Below are positions 56,063 through 64,000 of a DNA stretch of 64,000 nt, piece by piece. How positions within the stretch are numbered: position 1 is the stretch's first letter; each line of letters opens with the position of its first letter. The DNA is taken from positions 1 to 64,000 of the forward strand of contig NZ_BMLH01000013.1 in NCBI RefSeq assembly GCF_014645135.1, written 5' to 3'. Below the pieces are notes generated by a model. That model worked only from the letters and a program-made list of their open reading frames with translations. It had not been told where the DNA came from and did not search any database. The position numbers were made by a program, and so were the translations under genes. Source of the DNA: Rheinheimera tangshanensis (GTDB taxonomy: Bacteria; Pseudomonadota; Gammaproteobacteria; Enterobacterales; Alteromonadaceae).

Positions 56063-56488
56063 ATGCAAAGAATGAACTACCACGGACATTTTACACTCTG
56101 GCGGGAAAATCAGCTGATAGTTGCAAAGGTATACGGTGCATGGAGCATGGATACTGCACAGGATTACGCCACTCAGTTAAAAGATCTGGCGCTATCCATG
56201 AATGGCCAACCATGGGCACGGGTGGTCTTTTTGGACCAGTGGCAACTAGGCACACCGGATTTTGAAAAAGTAATGAAAGATCTGATGAGCTGGTGTGTAT
56301 CGCATCAGTTGAAGTATACAGCTTATGTTTTTCAGCCGAGCCACCTCAGGGAACATCAATTAGATAAAGTGATAAACCAAGCAAGCGACACGAGCCAAAA
56401 AAAGATATTCACCCATCAGCAAGACGCTTTAGACTGGCTAAACAGTGTCGGCTTTGCGTTGCCCAGCCTATCAAACTCAAAGTGTTAG
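56063..56488 (+). CDS. hypothetical protein, 141 aa
   Basis: Start at ATG 56063, preceded by AAGGAAG. A longer in-frame region upstream lacks support. No signal or membrane segment. MQRMNYHGHFTLWRENQLIVAKVYGAW followed by RVVFLDQWQLGTPDFEKVMKDLMSW suggests a mixed alpha/beta fold, like STAS-type proteins in rhythm, but I do not recognise the family. Divergent from the thiolase gene and convergent with the chemoreceptor gene. Confidence 0.6.
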   Translation: MQRMNYHGHFTLWRENQLIVAKVYGAWSMDTAQDYATQLKDLALSMNGQPWARVVFLDQWQLGTPDFEKVMKDLMSWCVSHQLKYTAYVFQPSHLREHQLDKVINQASDTSQKKIFTHQQDALDWLNSVGFALPSLSNSKC

Positions 56489-56574
56489 CAACTTGCTGAC
56501 CCTGCGTTGTGGCAATCAGCTGGGTTGTGAACCGCAATCTTTGACTCTTAAAAACGTCAGTTGCTTTATTGCAG

Positions 56575-56607
56575 AAAAAAGCCTGCAACCTTTCTGCCGC
56601 AGGCTTT
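56575..56607 (-). terminator. chemoreceptor gene terminator
   Basis: Nine-base stem AAAGCCTGC/GCAGGCTTT with a 12-base loop. On the minus strand it is followed by TTTTTT. It lies 23 bases after the stop. Confidence 0.88.
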
Positions 56608-56629
56608 GAAGCATCTTTAGCCGGATCAC

Positions 56630-58246
56630 TCAGCTGATTTTAAACTTACCCACCAGATTAAAAAGTACGTCAGATAACTGCCGGATCTCCGCCGATAACT
56701 TATTGTTTTCTTTGGCTACATCACCAGCTGCGCTGGCCTGATCGTGCAATGCGTAGAGGTTCTTAGTGATCTCTTCCGATACCACAGCCTGCTCTTCTGT
56801 TGCTGCTGCAGTACGAATAGCCATATCGTTGACTTGCACTGAAGATTGCATAATCAGATGGAACACTTGCTCAGCCTGCCCAAAATTCTCTACAGTCAAA
56901 TCGGCGTTTTGCTTACCGCTCGTGATGGCATGAGTCGACTCAGACACCCGGTTTTGTAACTGGACTATAATCTCCTGAATATGATTGGTACTTTGTTGGG
57001 TTCTTGACGCAAGAGTTCTCACTTCATCTGCCACCACCGCAAAACCGCGGCCCTGTTCGCCTGCACGAGCAGCCTCTATTGCCGCATTTAATGCCAGTAA
57101 ATTGGTCTGCTCGGCAATACTACGGATCACTTCAAGTACAGAACTGATAGTGCCCGAACTTTTTTCCAAATCGGTGGAGAATCCCAAAGCAGCATCTACA
57201 TCAGCAGTTAGTTTATCCATGCTGTGAGTCACTTTGGCCACAACCTCCAGACCAAGGCCTGCACTTTTACGAGCCTGGTCTGACTCCTGAGCTGTTTCTG
57301 TGGCTACTTGTGCCATTTCTTTATTGGCTAATGTCATCTCGTGCACAGCACTGACAATAGAATCAGAGGCAGTATTCAACGACGAGGTAATGGCATTGGT
57401 TTTTACTGCTGAATCAGACAACTGGGTAGTCAACTGACTAAGTTGCCGGGCCTGCTGCAAAATAGCCGCAATCATGTCGCATTGATTGGCAATAAAACTG
57501 TTGAACTGTACAGCCAAATCAGCAAATTCATCTTTACTGCTGATCTGAAGACGCGCCGTTAAGTCACCATCACCGCTCGCTATTTCACCAAGACGCTGAG
57601 TCAATGCATTAATTTGTCGGGTCAGATCGCGTGGGCCTTTATAACTAAACCAGCTGGAAATCAGCAACAATATGAAAGCAAAGCCGTATGTTATGTTGGT
57701 AAACCATTGTATTTGCGCATCTAACTTGGCTTGTTCCTGCTCTGACAGCTCCAGAGCAACTTCGCCTGCCAGATTCAGTATTTTCCTCAATTCTGCGAAT
57801 TTGCCATCTTCCACTGATAACAACGAATTGAATTCAAGCTCAGTCTGCGCATCAAAAAGAACCACGGCGCTTTGCCGCCAGCTTTGATAATTCTGTTCAA
57901 AATCTGCAAATTTTACTGCGATCTCTGGATAGTCAGACAAAAATCCCAAATATTCGTTAAAACGCTGTTGGACCTGAAGTGCATTCTCATCAAAGTCTGC
58001 TTTTGCAGCATCCCCCTCTTTGGTATTACCGCTTTTTAAGATTGCCAAGGCTAACTTCGCCTGATACAAATCCCGGTCAGCATTGAGTACCGTAGATACG
58101 GCCGGCAAAAAATTTTCGTCCTCGATGCTCAATGCATGCCGCTGTAATGAATTGAGATAACTAAAAAGCGTGATCACAACAAGCACAGTGATCGCCATCA
58201 ATAGGGTTGGAATACTGCTTTTCACGCGAATACTATTGAAGTTCAT
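56630..58246 (-). CDS. methyl-accepting chemotaxis protein
   Basis: 538 residues. TM1 ([20 protein letters not shown]), a helical periplasmic sensor of about 150 residues, TM2 ([18 protein letters not shown]), HAMP (about 205-260), and a cytoplasmic helical bundle with the hairpin tip [20 protein letters not shown] and [15 protein letters not shown]. No C-terminal NWETF-type pentapeptide is seen, so adaptation would depend on other receptors. The ligand is unknown. Confidence 0.92.
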   Translation of the reverse strand: MNFNSIRVKSSIPTLLMAITVLVVITLFSYLNSLQRHALSIEDENFLPAVSTVLNADRDLYQAKLALAILKSGNTKEGDAAKADFDENALQVQQRFNEYLGFLSDYPEIAVKFADFEQNYQSWRQSAVVLFDAQTELEFNSLLSVEDGKFAELRKILNLAGEVALELSEQEQAKLDAQIQWFTNITYGFAFILLLISSWFSYKGPRDLTRQINALTQRLGEIASGDGDLTARLQISSKDEFADLAVQFNSFIANQCDMIAAILQQARQLSQLTTQLSDSAVKTNAITSSLNTASDSIVSAVHEMTLANKEMAQVATETAQESDQARKSAGLGLEVVAKVTHSMDKLTADVDAALGFSTDLEKSSGTISSVLEVIRSIAEQTNLLALNAAIEAARAGEQGRGFAVVADEVRTLASRTQQSTNHIQEIIVQLQNRVSESTHAITSGKQNADLTVENFGQAEQVFHLIMQSSVQVNDMAIRTAAATEEQAVVSEEITKNLYALHDQASAAGDVAKENNKLSAEIRQLSDVLFNLVGKFKIS

Positions 58247-58641
58247 AGATTAAAGCTCCCAGCTTAGCATTTTTATCATTTATACCATAGGAAACACAAT
58301 TTACATATCGTTTTTATCATTTTTAACTTTAAAACACAGAGTGGAGCAGATATAGGAACTGATACATGGAACCAGAGATTTATCAGCAAATTACTAGTAG
58401 CCTAAAGCCTGATTATGAATACTGCTCAGGTCTTTGGTATTGATTTAACTCAAGTAAAGGTCAAAGATATCAGAATGGAGTACATTTGCGACAAAGAGCA
58501 AAAGCCCCGGGATGACTGATACGACAGGGTGAATTTGCTCACCTGCCTTTTCGCATTTCTCTTTTCATTCTGGTAAAAGTAAATCTAATGGCTTAGGTCA
58601 ATACAAGGGGACTCAAGAGCCACAGTGCATTCACTCTTGTA
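58247..58641. other. 395-bp intergenic stretch, chemoreceptor upstream region
   Basis: The left end is AT-rich and should hold the chemoreceptor promoter. A 34-codon frame at 58415-58519 (MNTAQVFGIDLTQVKVKDIR...) reads like coding sequence and might be the tail of a lost gene. It has no clear ribosome site. Nothing else was recognised. Confidence 0.4.
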
Positions 58642-59088
58642 TTAGAGCCTGTCCTCTGGCCCACAAGCCGGCAGTTTTTGCATCTCTTGCGCTGTGGCGC
58701 TGTCGTTACATTCGCCAATAATTCGCTCGTAACCATGCTCAAAACTGCTGTCGAGTTCAAAATAGCCTTCTTTGCAAAACTGTTTTGTTTCCATCAGTTC
58801 AGCCAGTTCGTCGTACAAAGGGCCTTCACCTGGTTCTTTGTCATAACGGTCTGCATTGACAGGCCGGGCTCGTCTTTGCATAGAGCGCTCCTCTGCCATA
58901 CGCTGCATCATCACCTTTTGCTCTATCTGCATAGGACGACCTTTGCGATAACTGAATTGTTTGCTTTGATCCGGATGCACGCAGGCCTTAAACACTGCCC
59001 TCGCCTCAGAGCGCTGATGGGGAGTTGAAGAACATCCGGCAAGCAACATAACTACACTCACAAGAGCTACCCAATACTGTGGTTTCAC
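58642..59088 (-). CDS. hypothetical lipoprotein, 148 aa
   Basis: Signal peptide with lipobox LLAGC (Cys at 19). The mature part is hydrophilic and charged (QIEQKVMMQRMAEERSMQRRARP), with three or four cysteines (ACVHPD, QFCKEG, GECNDS, PACGPE) that could form disulfides. No recognised domain. Stands alone between the chemoreceptor and nuclease genes on the same strand. Confidence 0.7.
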   Translation of the reverse strand: MKPQYWVALVSVVMLLAGCSSTPHQRSEARAVFKACVHPDQSKQFSYRKGRPMQIEQKVMMQRMAEERSMQRRARPVNADRYDKEPGEGPLYDELAELMETKQFCKEGYFELDSSFEHGYERIIGECNDSATAQEMQKLPACGPEDRL

Positions 59089-59206
59089 CTGATAATTTTC
59101 CTTTTACTAAGCAGTTGAACTGCATGAACGCTTTAGATCTGGATTAACCAGACTCTGGCTAACCTGTTAGGTTCCTTGTAACACAAAATAACCCAGATGA
59201 GCAGTC

Positions 59207-59234
59207 AAAAAAACAGCCACCCGCAGGTGGCTGT
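59207..59234 (-). terminator. terminator of the secreted nuclease gene
   Basis: Eight-base stem ACAGCCAC/GTGGCTGT with a 6-base loop, followed by a run of seven T on the minus strand, 33 bases past the stop. Confidence 0.9.
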
Positions 59235-59266
59235 CTCACTAGACGCAAGTCTGATTCAGACAGGAG

Positions 59267-62230
59267 TTAACCAAATAACCACCCCAATACAGCGTTAATC
59301 ACCGAAATCACCCACTGTACTACCGCATTACCTTTGCTGTCTTTTACTTCAATAACGTAATGGACAGTAGTGCTGACGCCCAAAGAGTCTGTCGCTTTGA
59401 TGCTGAATTTAAGTTCAGGCTGATGTTTAGCGTTCAGTTTCTTTTTCAGAGTCAGTTGCCCCTTGTTAAAGATCAGGTATTTGTTGCTGTCAATCAGCTC
59501 CAGGCTTTGAATACTGGCGTTGTTGCCTGTCGCTTCAGCCTTGACTGTCGCCAGCACAGTACCGGGACGAATACTGTCGGAAATCACAGCGGGTAACCCC
59601 TCTAAGCGAATCACAGGCAACTCAGGTAAATCATTCAGTTGCACTTCAATGCGGGCAGGTTCAGATACCAGACCTGTTTCAGTTTCTGCGGTCAATTCAA
59701 AACGCAGCACCTGACGGCTTTCAAAATCCAGTTCGGCGCCGGCTGCTACCACTAACTGGCCGTTGGCATTGACACTGAATAAGTCGGCCTGCTCACCTGA
59801 TAACTGGTAACCGGTAATAGTTACCGCAGAGCTGGTCACAATCTGGCCTACCACAGTGCCAGCGGCGGCTTGCTCATCCAGCAGGAAAAACTGGTCTTGC
59901 ACAACTGGCTTGGCAAAATACACCGACATCACCAAAGGATCGTGATCCGAAGAGCGGAACGGGCCTGGCGCATAGAAGTTGGCTTTGGCTACTTCAGATT
60001 TAAACTCTTCGTTGTAATCCAGGATCACAGGTTCATCAGCGTTGATAGCCCACTCAGTCACTTCAGCGACACGGTTTTTAATGTCACCTGTGGCAAACAC
60101 ATGATCCAGCGTGCCCGATTCGCCATTAAACAAGTAAGAGCTGACTTTATTGCCATGCACCTGCTGACTGACCTGCACATAACCTGAGTCATTCATCGCG
60201 CGGATTGGGTCTTCCTGCATATAGGCATTAAAGTCACCCACAATCACGCTATTGTCTGTTTCTATACCTGTTGGGTAACCGGCCAGCCAGTTGCCCATGG
60301 CTGTTGCAGCCTGCAGACGTAAACCATTCCAGCAGCCCTGACCATCACCTGAGTCGATGTTCGCCAGATCAGCTTTATTACTCGGGCAGCTGCCTTTGGA
60401 TTTTAAGTGCACCACAGTCAAATTCAGCAGTTCACCGGATTGCTGCAGTTTAAAGCTCTGGCTGATTAAAGGTCTGTTGCCGTAATCAAAAGGAGCCGCA
60501 TTGCCAATAGCGGCTGTGCCTGCCTGTACGACTTTGTCTTTGCGATAAATCATCGCAGAAGTGATTTCATCGGTGCCCACTTTAGCAACGCTAAAATCAA
60601 CAAAAGCCCAGACATCAGCACCGGCTTTTGCATTTAAACCGCGCACTAAATCGGCAATGGCCGATTGCTCGGAAAAGCCGTCGTTTTCAATTTCCAGTAA
60701 ACCGACCAAATCGGCGTTCATCGCCGAGATGGCGGCAATAATTTTGTCGCGTTGTTTGGCAAATTCAACAGCTGTAGAAGCACCGCGAGAGGTCGGGAAA
60801 CCATTGCCTGCGCCATCACCATTGAAGTAGTTCAGCACATTGATGCTGGCTATACGATAATCGCCTTTGCTGATCGCAGGTTGTTCTGTACGTGGATTGC
60901 TGCTGACAAATACAGGTTCAGTTAATGGGTGAACCCGGTATTTACTGAAGCCGTAACCCAGCACTGCATCAAAAGGTAAAACTTCATCGCCAACCCGCAC
61001 TGTATTGCTGGCGGATAAACCCGGAGCAGGATACAAAGTATCTTTATTTTGCAGGTTAGATCCGTCGTCCAGTACCAGTTTATTCAGGCTGTTGGCTGCC
61101 ATCACAGCTTTAGCCGCATCACCCGGCAATGCAATTTGTGTCGGCTGATACAAACGCTCAGACGACAAGCCAAGCTCATTGTAACGGCCTAGACCATAGT
61201 TGTCTGTCACCACCAGAGGCTCTGCTAAACGCACTTTCATGCCTTCAAGGGCTTCAAATTGGCTTAAACTGGCGACAGGTAAAGTGACAGGTACCGCAGC
61301 TACAGCTTCACCTGCACCACAAGAGGTTAAATCTACCAGTTTTGCCAGTTGCGTCTGACCAAAAGACTCTTCAACCAAAGCACTAACCCGAACCTTGTCG
61401 CCGACTACTGCGGCTTTACCAGACAGGTTATCGTAGACAAACACAGCTTCAGAGGTGGTCGCATTCTGATCCTGATCGGCAGCTTCTTCCTGAATAAAGA
61501 AACCTTTTAAACCGGAGCTGTCCTGGAAACTGGCAGTCACTACGGCTTCGACTGACACAGTCTGACCTTTCAAAGGAGATACATCTGTCTCGCCCTGAAT
61601 GGCGGAAATCAGCGTGGTTGAATCACCACATTGGCCATGCACATAAACAGGCTCTTGCGGTGTGCCTGAACCTGAACCCTTGTAGCTGCCAATGTCGCTG
61701 AAATCATCCTGTGCAAACTGATCGTATTGCAATGAAGGGTCAAATACATCAGTGGTTGTGATATCCCCTGTAGTGACTGACGCTTTGCGTCTTAAGCTTT
61801 TATCAATACTCGAAACACCACCGCTATTCCACGCACTGCCCGGATCGAAGCCGACCTGACCAAAAGAATCAATGACCTGATCGCCTTTGGACAACACCAG
61901 CGCATCATCACCGTTGTACCAGGATGAGCTATTGAGCAACTGGGCTTTGTCTTTCAGTGCAGCAACAGAATTACTGTTGGCAATCACATAGACAGCACCG
62001 GGTGCCAGATTGCCGGTTAAATTAATAGTGGTAGCGGCAGTCGTGTTGCCATTAAAAAACATCTGCAGTTTGTACTGGCTTAAATCAACAGTCTGACTGC
62101 CCAGATTCACCAGTTCTACGGCTTTGTTATTGGAAGACCCTTCAACATATTCGGAGATCAGTAATTCGGCGTGCAGTTGTGGACTGAGTGCCAGCGCAAC
62201 GGCAACAGCACATAGGTTTTTTATGCTCAT
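59267..62230 (-). CDS. ExeM/NucH-type extracellular endonuclease
   Basis: 987 residues from ATG 62230. GTG 62239 would add three. Signal peptide (LCAVAVALALSPQLHA), lamin-tail domain (about 22-150; LLISEYVEGSSNNKAVELVN), an OB-type region (about 195-430), endonuclease/exonuclease/phosphatase domain (about 450-790; SINVLNYFNG, LEIENDG, HLKSKGSC, VGDFNAYM, SSDHDPLVM), a cadherin-like domain (about 800-930), and a hydrophobic tail WVISVINAVLGWLFG. Relatives degrade extracellular DNA for phosphate and biofilm dispersal. No GlyGly-CTERM motif is seen. Confidence 0.88.
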   Translation of the reverse strand: MSIKNLCAVAVALALSPQLHAELLISEYVEGSSNNKAVELVNLGSQTVDLSQYKLQMFFNGNTTAATTINLTGNLAPGAVYVIANSNSVAALKDKAQLLNSSSWYNGDDALVLSKGDQVIDSFGQVGFDPGSAWNSGGVSSIDKSLRRKASVTTGDITTTDVFDPSLQYDQFAQDDFSDIGSYKGSGSGTPQEPVYVHGQCGDSTTLISAIQGETDVSPLKGQTVSVEAVVTASFQDSSGLKGFFIQEEAADQDQNATTSEAVFVYDNLSGKAAVVGDKVRVSALVEESFGQTQLAKLVDLTSCGAGEAVAAVPVTLPVASLSQFEALEGMKVRLAEPLVVTDNYGLGRYNELGLSSERLYQPTQIALPGDAAKAVMAANSLNKLVLDDGSNLQNKDTLYPAPGLSASNTVRVGDEVLPFDAVLGYGFSKYRVHPLTEPVFVSSNPRTEQPAISKGDYRIASINVLNYFNGDGAGNGFPTSRGASTAVEFAKQRDKIIAAISAMNADLVGLLEIENDGFSEQSAIADLVRGLNAKAGADVWAFVDFSVAKVGTDEITSAMIYRKDKVVQAGTAAIGNAAPFDYGNRPLISQSFKLQQSGELLNLTVVHLKSKGSCPSNKADLANIDSGDGQGCWNGLRLQAATAMGNWLAGYPTGIETDNSVIVGDFNAYMQEDPIRAMNDSGYVQVSQQVHGNKVSSYLFNGESGTLDHVFATGDIKNRVAEVTEWAINADEPVILDYNEEFKSEVAKANFYAPGPFRSSDHDPLVMSVYFAKPVVQDQFFLLDEQAAAGTVVGQIVTSSAVTITGYQLSGEQADLFSVNANGQLVVAAGAELDFESRQVLRFELTAETETGLVSEPARIEVQLNDLPELPVIRLEGLPAVISDSIRPGTVLATVKAEATGNNASIQSLELIDSNKYLIFNKGQLTLKKKLNAKHQPELKFSIKATDSLGVSTTVHYVIEVKDSKGNAVVQWVISVINAVLGWLFG

Positions 62231-62518
62231 GGAGTTCACTTTTGAGTTATTTATAATTTTAACGGGTAAACATTAGAGGTTAATCATGTTACAGGCATAT
62301 TAATAAACTAAGGGCTTTATTTAATCAATCGCAATATTTGCACCATTCAACTGAATTCAGCGGAGATCCATCGTTATTTTCAAACTTTTTTACGAAGCGG
62401 CGGAACAAAGCCGACTGTGCTTTTGTCTGAGCCTGTGCATGAGAACTCCTCCCGGAGTGAGAGAAGTAATTCACCACAAGGGAATATTATTAAAAAGCGC
62501 TACACAGGAGCTCAATCC

Positions 62519-62752
62519 ATGATGATCAGTATCCGTAATCGTATTTTAGCTTTTTTAGATCTGGCCCACTGCCATTACAAAGTCGAAGGCAATACCATCA
62601 CCACTTCTTCTGCGGTGCTGGCCTTTACTGCGGACCATTTGTCTATCAGGCGTGAAGGTAAACCTGAACGTTTAATGCCGTATGAAAAGCTGAATATGGA
62701 TAAGATCTTGTTTTTACTGACCGCACAGGCGGACAAAACACCGACGCATTAG
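62519..62752 (+). CDS. hypothetical protein, 77 aa
   Basis: Start at ATG 62519 with AGGAG 7 bases before. The longer open frame upstream has no support. MISIRNRILAFLDLAHCHYKVEGNTITTSSAVLAFTADHL has no signal peptide. It is basic, with alternating strands. No family recognised. Alone between the nuclease (divergent) and hydrolase (convergent) genes. Confidence 0.5.
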   Translation: MMISIRNRILAFLDLAHCHYKVEGNTITTSSAVLAFTADHLSIRREGKPERLMPYEKLNMDKILFLLTAQADKTPTH

Positions 62753-62800
62753 CGTTTGACTGGTTTTTTATCCCTGAACTGCCGTAGAAACAGAGGTTCT

Positions 62801-62835
62801 GCTGACTCCGTTGTTCTGATCCTACCGGAGTCAGC
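62801..62835. terminator. ten-base palindrome between convergent genes
   Basis: Perfect stem GCTGACTCCG/CGGAGTCAGC with a 15-base loop, between the 77-aa gene and the hydrolase gene. No T tract, so either a shared weak terminator or a REP-like element. Confidence 0.45.
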
Positions 62836-62913
62836 GCACAAGGATTTCATTGATTTGCTTTACCCAGCTTGGCAGAGTCAGTACAGGTTTTATCTCTCTG
62901 TAAATCAAAACTT

Positions 62914-63651
62914 TTATGCCAGAACCGCATCTTCAGTGGCTTGTCTGGGATTGAGCTGATGTTGAATAAACTGCTTCAACTGTGCCGCGGCCTGCTCTGG
63001 TATAGCCTGCAATAAAAAATGCGGTGCATCCAAACGGATCAGTTGCATATCAGGTTGCAACTGTAACAAGGCTTTCGCATTAAAAGCCCAAATCAACCAG
63101 TCTTGCCTTGCCTGCAAATACATCAGTGGCAAAGTTAAAGTCGCAAATTCTTTCAGCACATCCACCTGCAACACTTGTTTAGCCCTGTATTTAATTACCG
63201 GCTCTGACACCATAGTCAGGGCTTTTTCCAGCAACGCAGATAACTCTGCACTGGCATAACGCCCTTGTAACCACAAGGCTGTCCAATGATGAACCAGCTC
63301 GTTCCACGGCAGTTTGTCTACCGCATGAATTAAACCTTTGAACGCGGGTAAAGGATTGCGGCCAAACGTGGCACACAACACCAGGGCTGTTAAATTGTGT
63401 GGTTGCTCTGCAGCCAGCAAAATCCCTAAAGGTCCGGAAAAAGATTCAGCCAACACCACAAAAGGATGCTCCGGCAATTGCGGCCGGATAAAGTCAAGTA
63501 GCTCGGAGTAATCCAACAGCTGATCCAGAGGGTAAGCGATCACCTGAAGTTCATACTCAGGAGCTAACTGCTGCGCCAGTTGCTGATATAAAATCCCGGT
63601 TCCATCCAACCCAGGCAGCAACACTATGGTATGAGCCATGTTTATCTTCAT
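62914..63651 (-). CDS. alpha/beta-hydrolase family protein
   Basis: 245 residues. N-terminal IVLLPGLDGTGILYQQLA (oxyanion region) and nucleophile elbow VVLAESFSGPLGIL, where the usual first Gly of GxSxG is Ala-Glu (AESFSG). The C-terminal catalytic His is likely in LDAPHFLLQAIPE, and the acid in YLQARQDWLI. Resembles BioH-like or lysophospholipase-like hydrolases. The substrate is unknown. No signal peptide. Confidence 0.72.
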   Translation of the reverse strand: MKINMAHTIVLLPGLDGTGILYQQLAQQLAPEYELQVIAYPLDQLLDYSELLDFIRPQLPEHPFVVLAESFSGPLGILLAAEQPHNLTALVLCATFGRNPLPAFKGLIHAVDKLPWNELVHHWTALWLQGRYASAELSALLEKALTMVSEPVIKYRAKQVLQVDVLKEFATLTLPLMYLQARQDWLIWAFNAKALLQLQPDMQLIRLDAPHFLLQAIPEQAAAQLKQFIQHQLNPRQATEDAVLA

Positions 63652-63814
63652 CCGTCCATATCACCATTACCCGTCCTGCTGTTCAGTGTACTGTAGGCAG
63701 ATGACAAAGTGCTGACAAAAAACGTCGCGTTTCGCTTAATAAATGGTTACCCGTCACTCTTGTGACAAAAGCGATGGCATTGATATGCGTGAGCCACTAT
63801 CGTGAAGGCACCGC

Positions 63815-64000
63815 TTGATAAGGATTTATCCATACCAGATAGAAGAAAGTTACTGCACTGTCAAAGCGGTTAGCCGTATTAGTTTTGAGGTTCAATCAGG
63901 TCAGATTTTTGCTCTGTTAGGCCCGAGTGACAGGGAAATCCGCTCTTAATTCACAGGCAGATCGACTGAATAGGTCCCGACGCCAGGTAAAACAGTAATG
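63815..64000 (+). pseudogene. decayed ABC-transporter ATPase fragment (window edge)
   Basis: In one frame the plus strand reads ...TVKAVSRISFEVQSGQIFALLGPSDREIRS, then TAA (63947), then FTGRSTE, TAG (63971), VPTPGKTVM to the edge. The first part is the usual beta-strand region leading to Walker A in ABC ATPases (VKAVDxISFEVxxGQIFALLGPNGAGK). Here the P-loop residues NGAGKS are replaced or missing (GPSDRE), and two stops interrupt the frame. No intact start is evident. The remainder lies outside the window. Confidence 0.6.

Overview
This window looks like a chromosomal segment of a gammaproteobacterium close to Rheinheimera/Alishewanella or other Alteromonadales relatives. The evidence is gene content and order (sdhCDAB-sucAB-sucCD next to gltA, msbA-lpxK-ycaR-kdsB, lolCDE next to mfd, the csdA-csdE pair), protein similarity to E. 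coli and Shewanella types, and moderate GC. No rRNA, tRNA, phage, intact IS or CRISPR was seen. Species-level assignment is inference.

Layout. 1-1.1 kb: a small membrane protein gene and a short gene broken by one in-frame TAA. 1.3-12.6 kb: a TCA-cycle block, sdhCDAB-sucAB and sucCD on the minus strand, divergent from gltA on the plus strand. 12.6-15.8 kb: sulfur mobilisation (csdA, csdE), the tRNA t6A dehydratase tcdA and a pseudouridine synthase. 15.8-26 kb: envelope biogenesis (kdsB, ycaR, lpxK, msbA; lolE, lolD, lolC) with comEC and a DUF2062 gene. 26-33.5 kb: a PilZ-like gene, mfd, csiV, a small lipoprotein and radD. 33.6-37.7 kb: an HDOD protein, lysC behind a lysine riboswitch, and the Na+/H+ antiporter nhaD. 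37.8-42.4 kb: a three-gene MksF-MksE-MksB condensin operon. 42.5-53.2 kb: a two-component system, a secreted NTF2-like protein, a DnaQ-type exonuclease, a cNMP/CBS/DUF294 protein, a BCCT transporter, a porin and an M49-like peptidase lipoprotein. 53.4-56 kb: a thiolase and a CoA-transferase gene broken by one TAA codon. 56-64 kb: a chemoreceptor, a lipoprotein, a large ExeM-type secreted nuclease, small unknown genes, an alpha/beta hydrolase and a decayed ABC-ATPase fragment at the right edge.

The most notable non-coding feature is a dispersed repeat of about 125 bp. It has imperfect TATACCC-type ends and nested hairpins, like a MITE. It occurs as a degenerate tandem array inside the lolC-lolD gap, directly after the PilZ-gene stop codon, and directly against the 5' side of the lysC riboswitch. 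A second class, GGGGTCA-type palindromes, sits at gene 3' ends.

Two genes are each interrupted by exactly one in-frame TAA while the flanking coding sequence looks intact. These are either fresh pseudogenes or sequence errors. The MksFEB operon has no adjacent MksG/JetD nuclease gene, so it reads as a chromosome-organising condensin rather than a Wadjet plasmid-defence locus.
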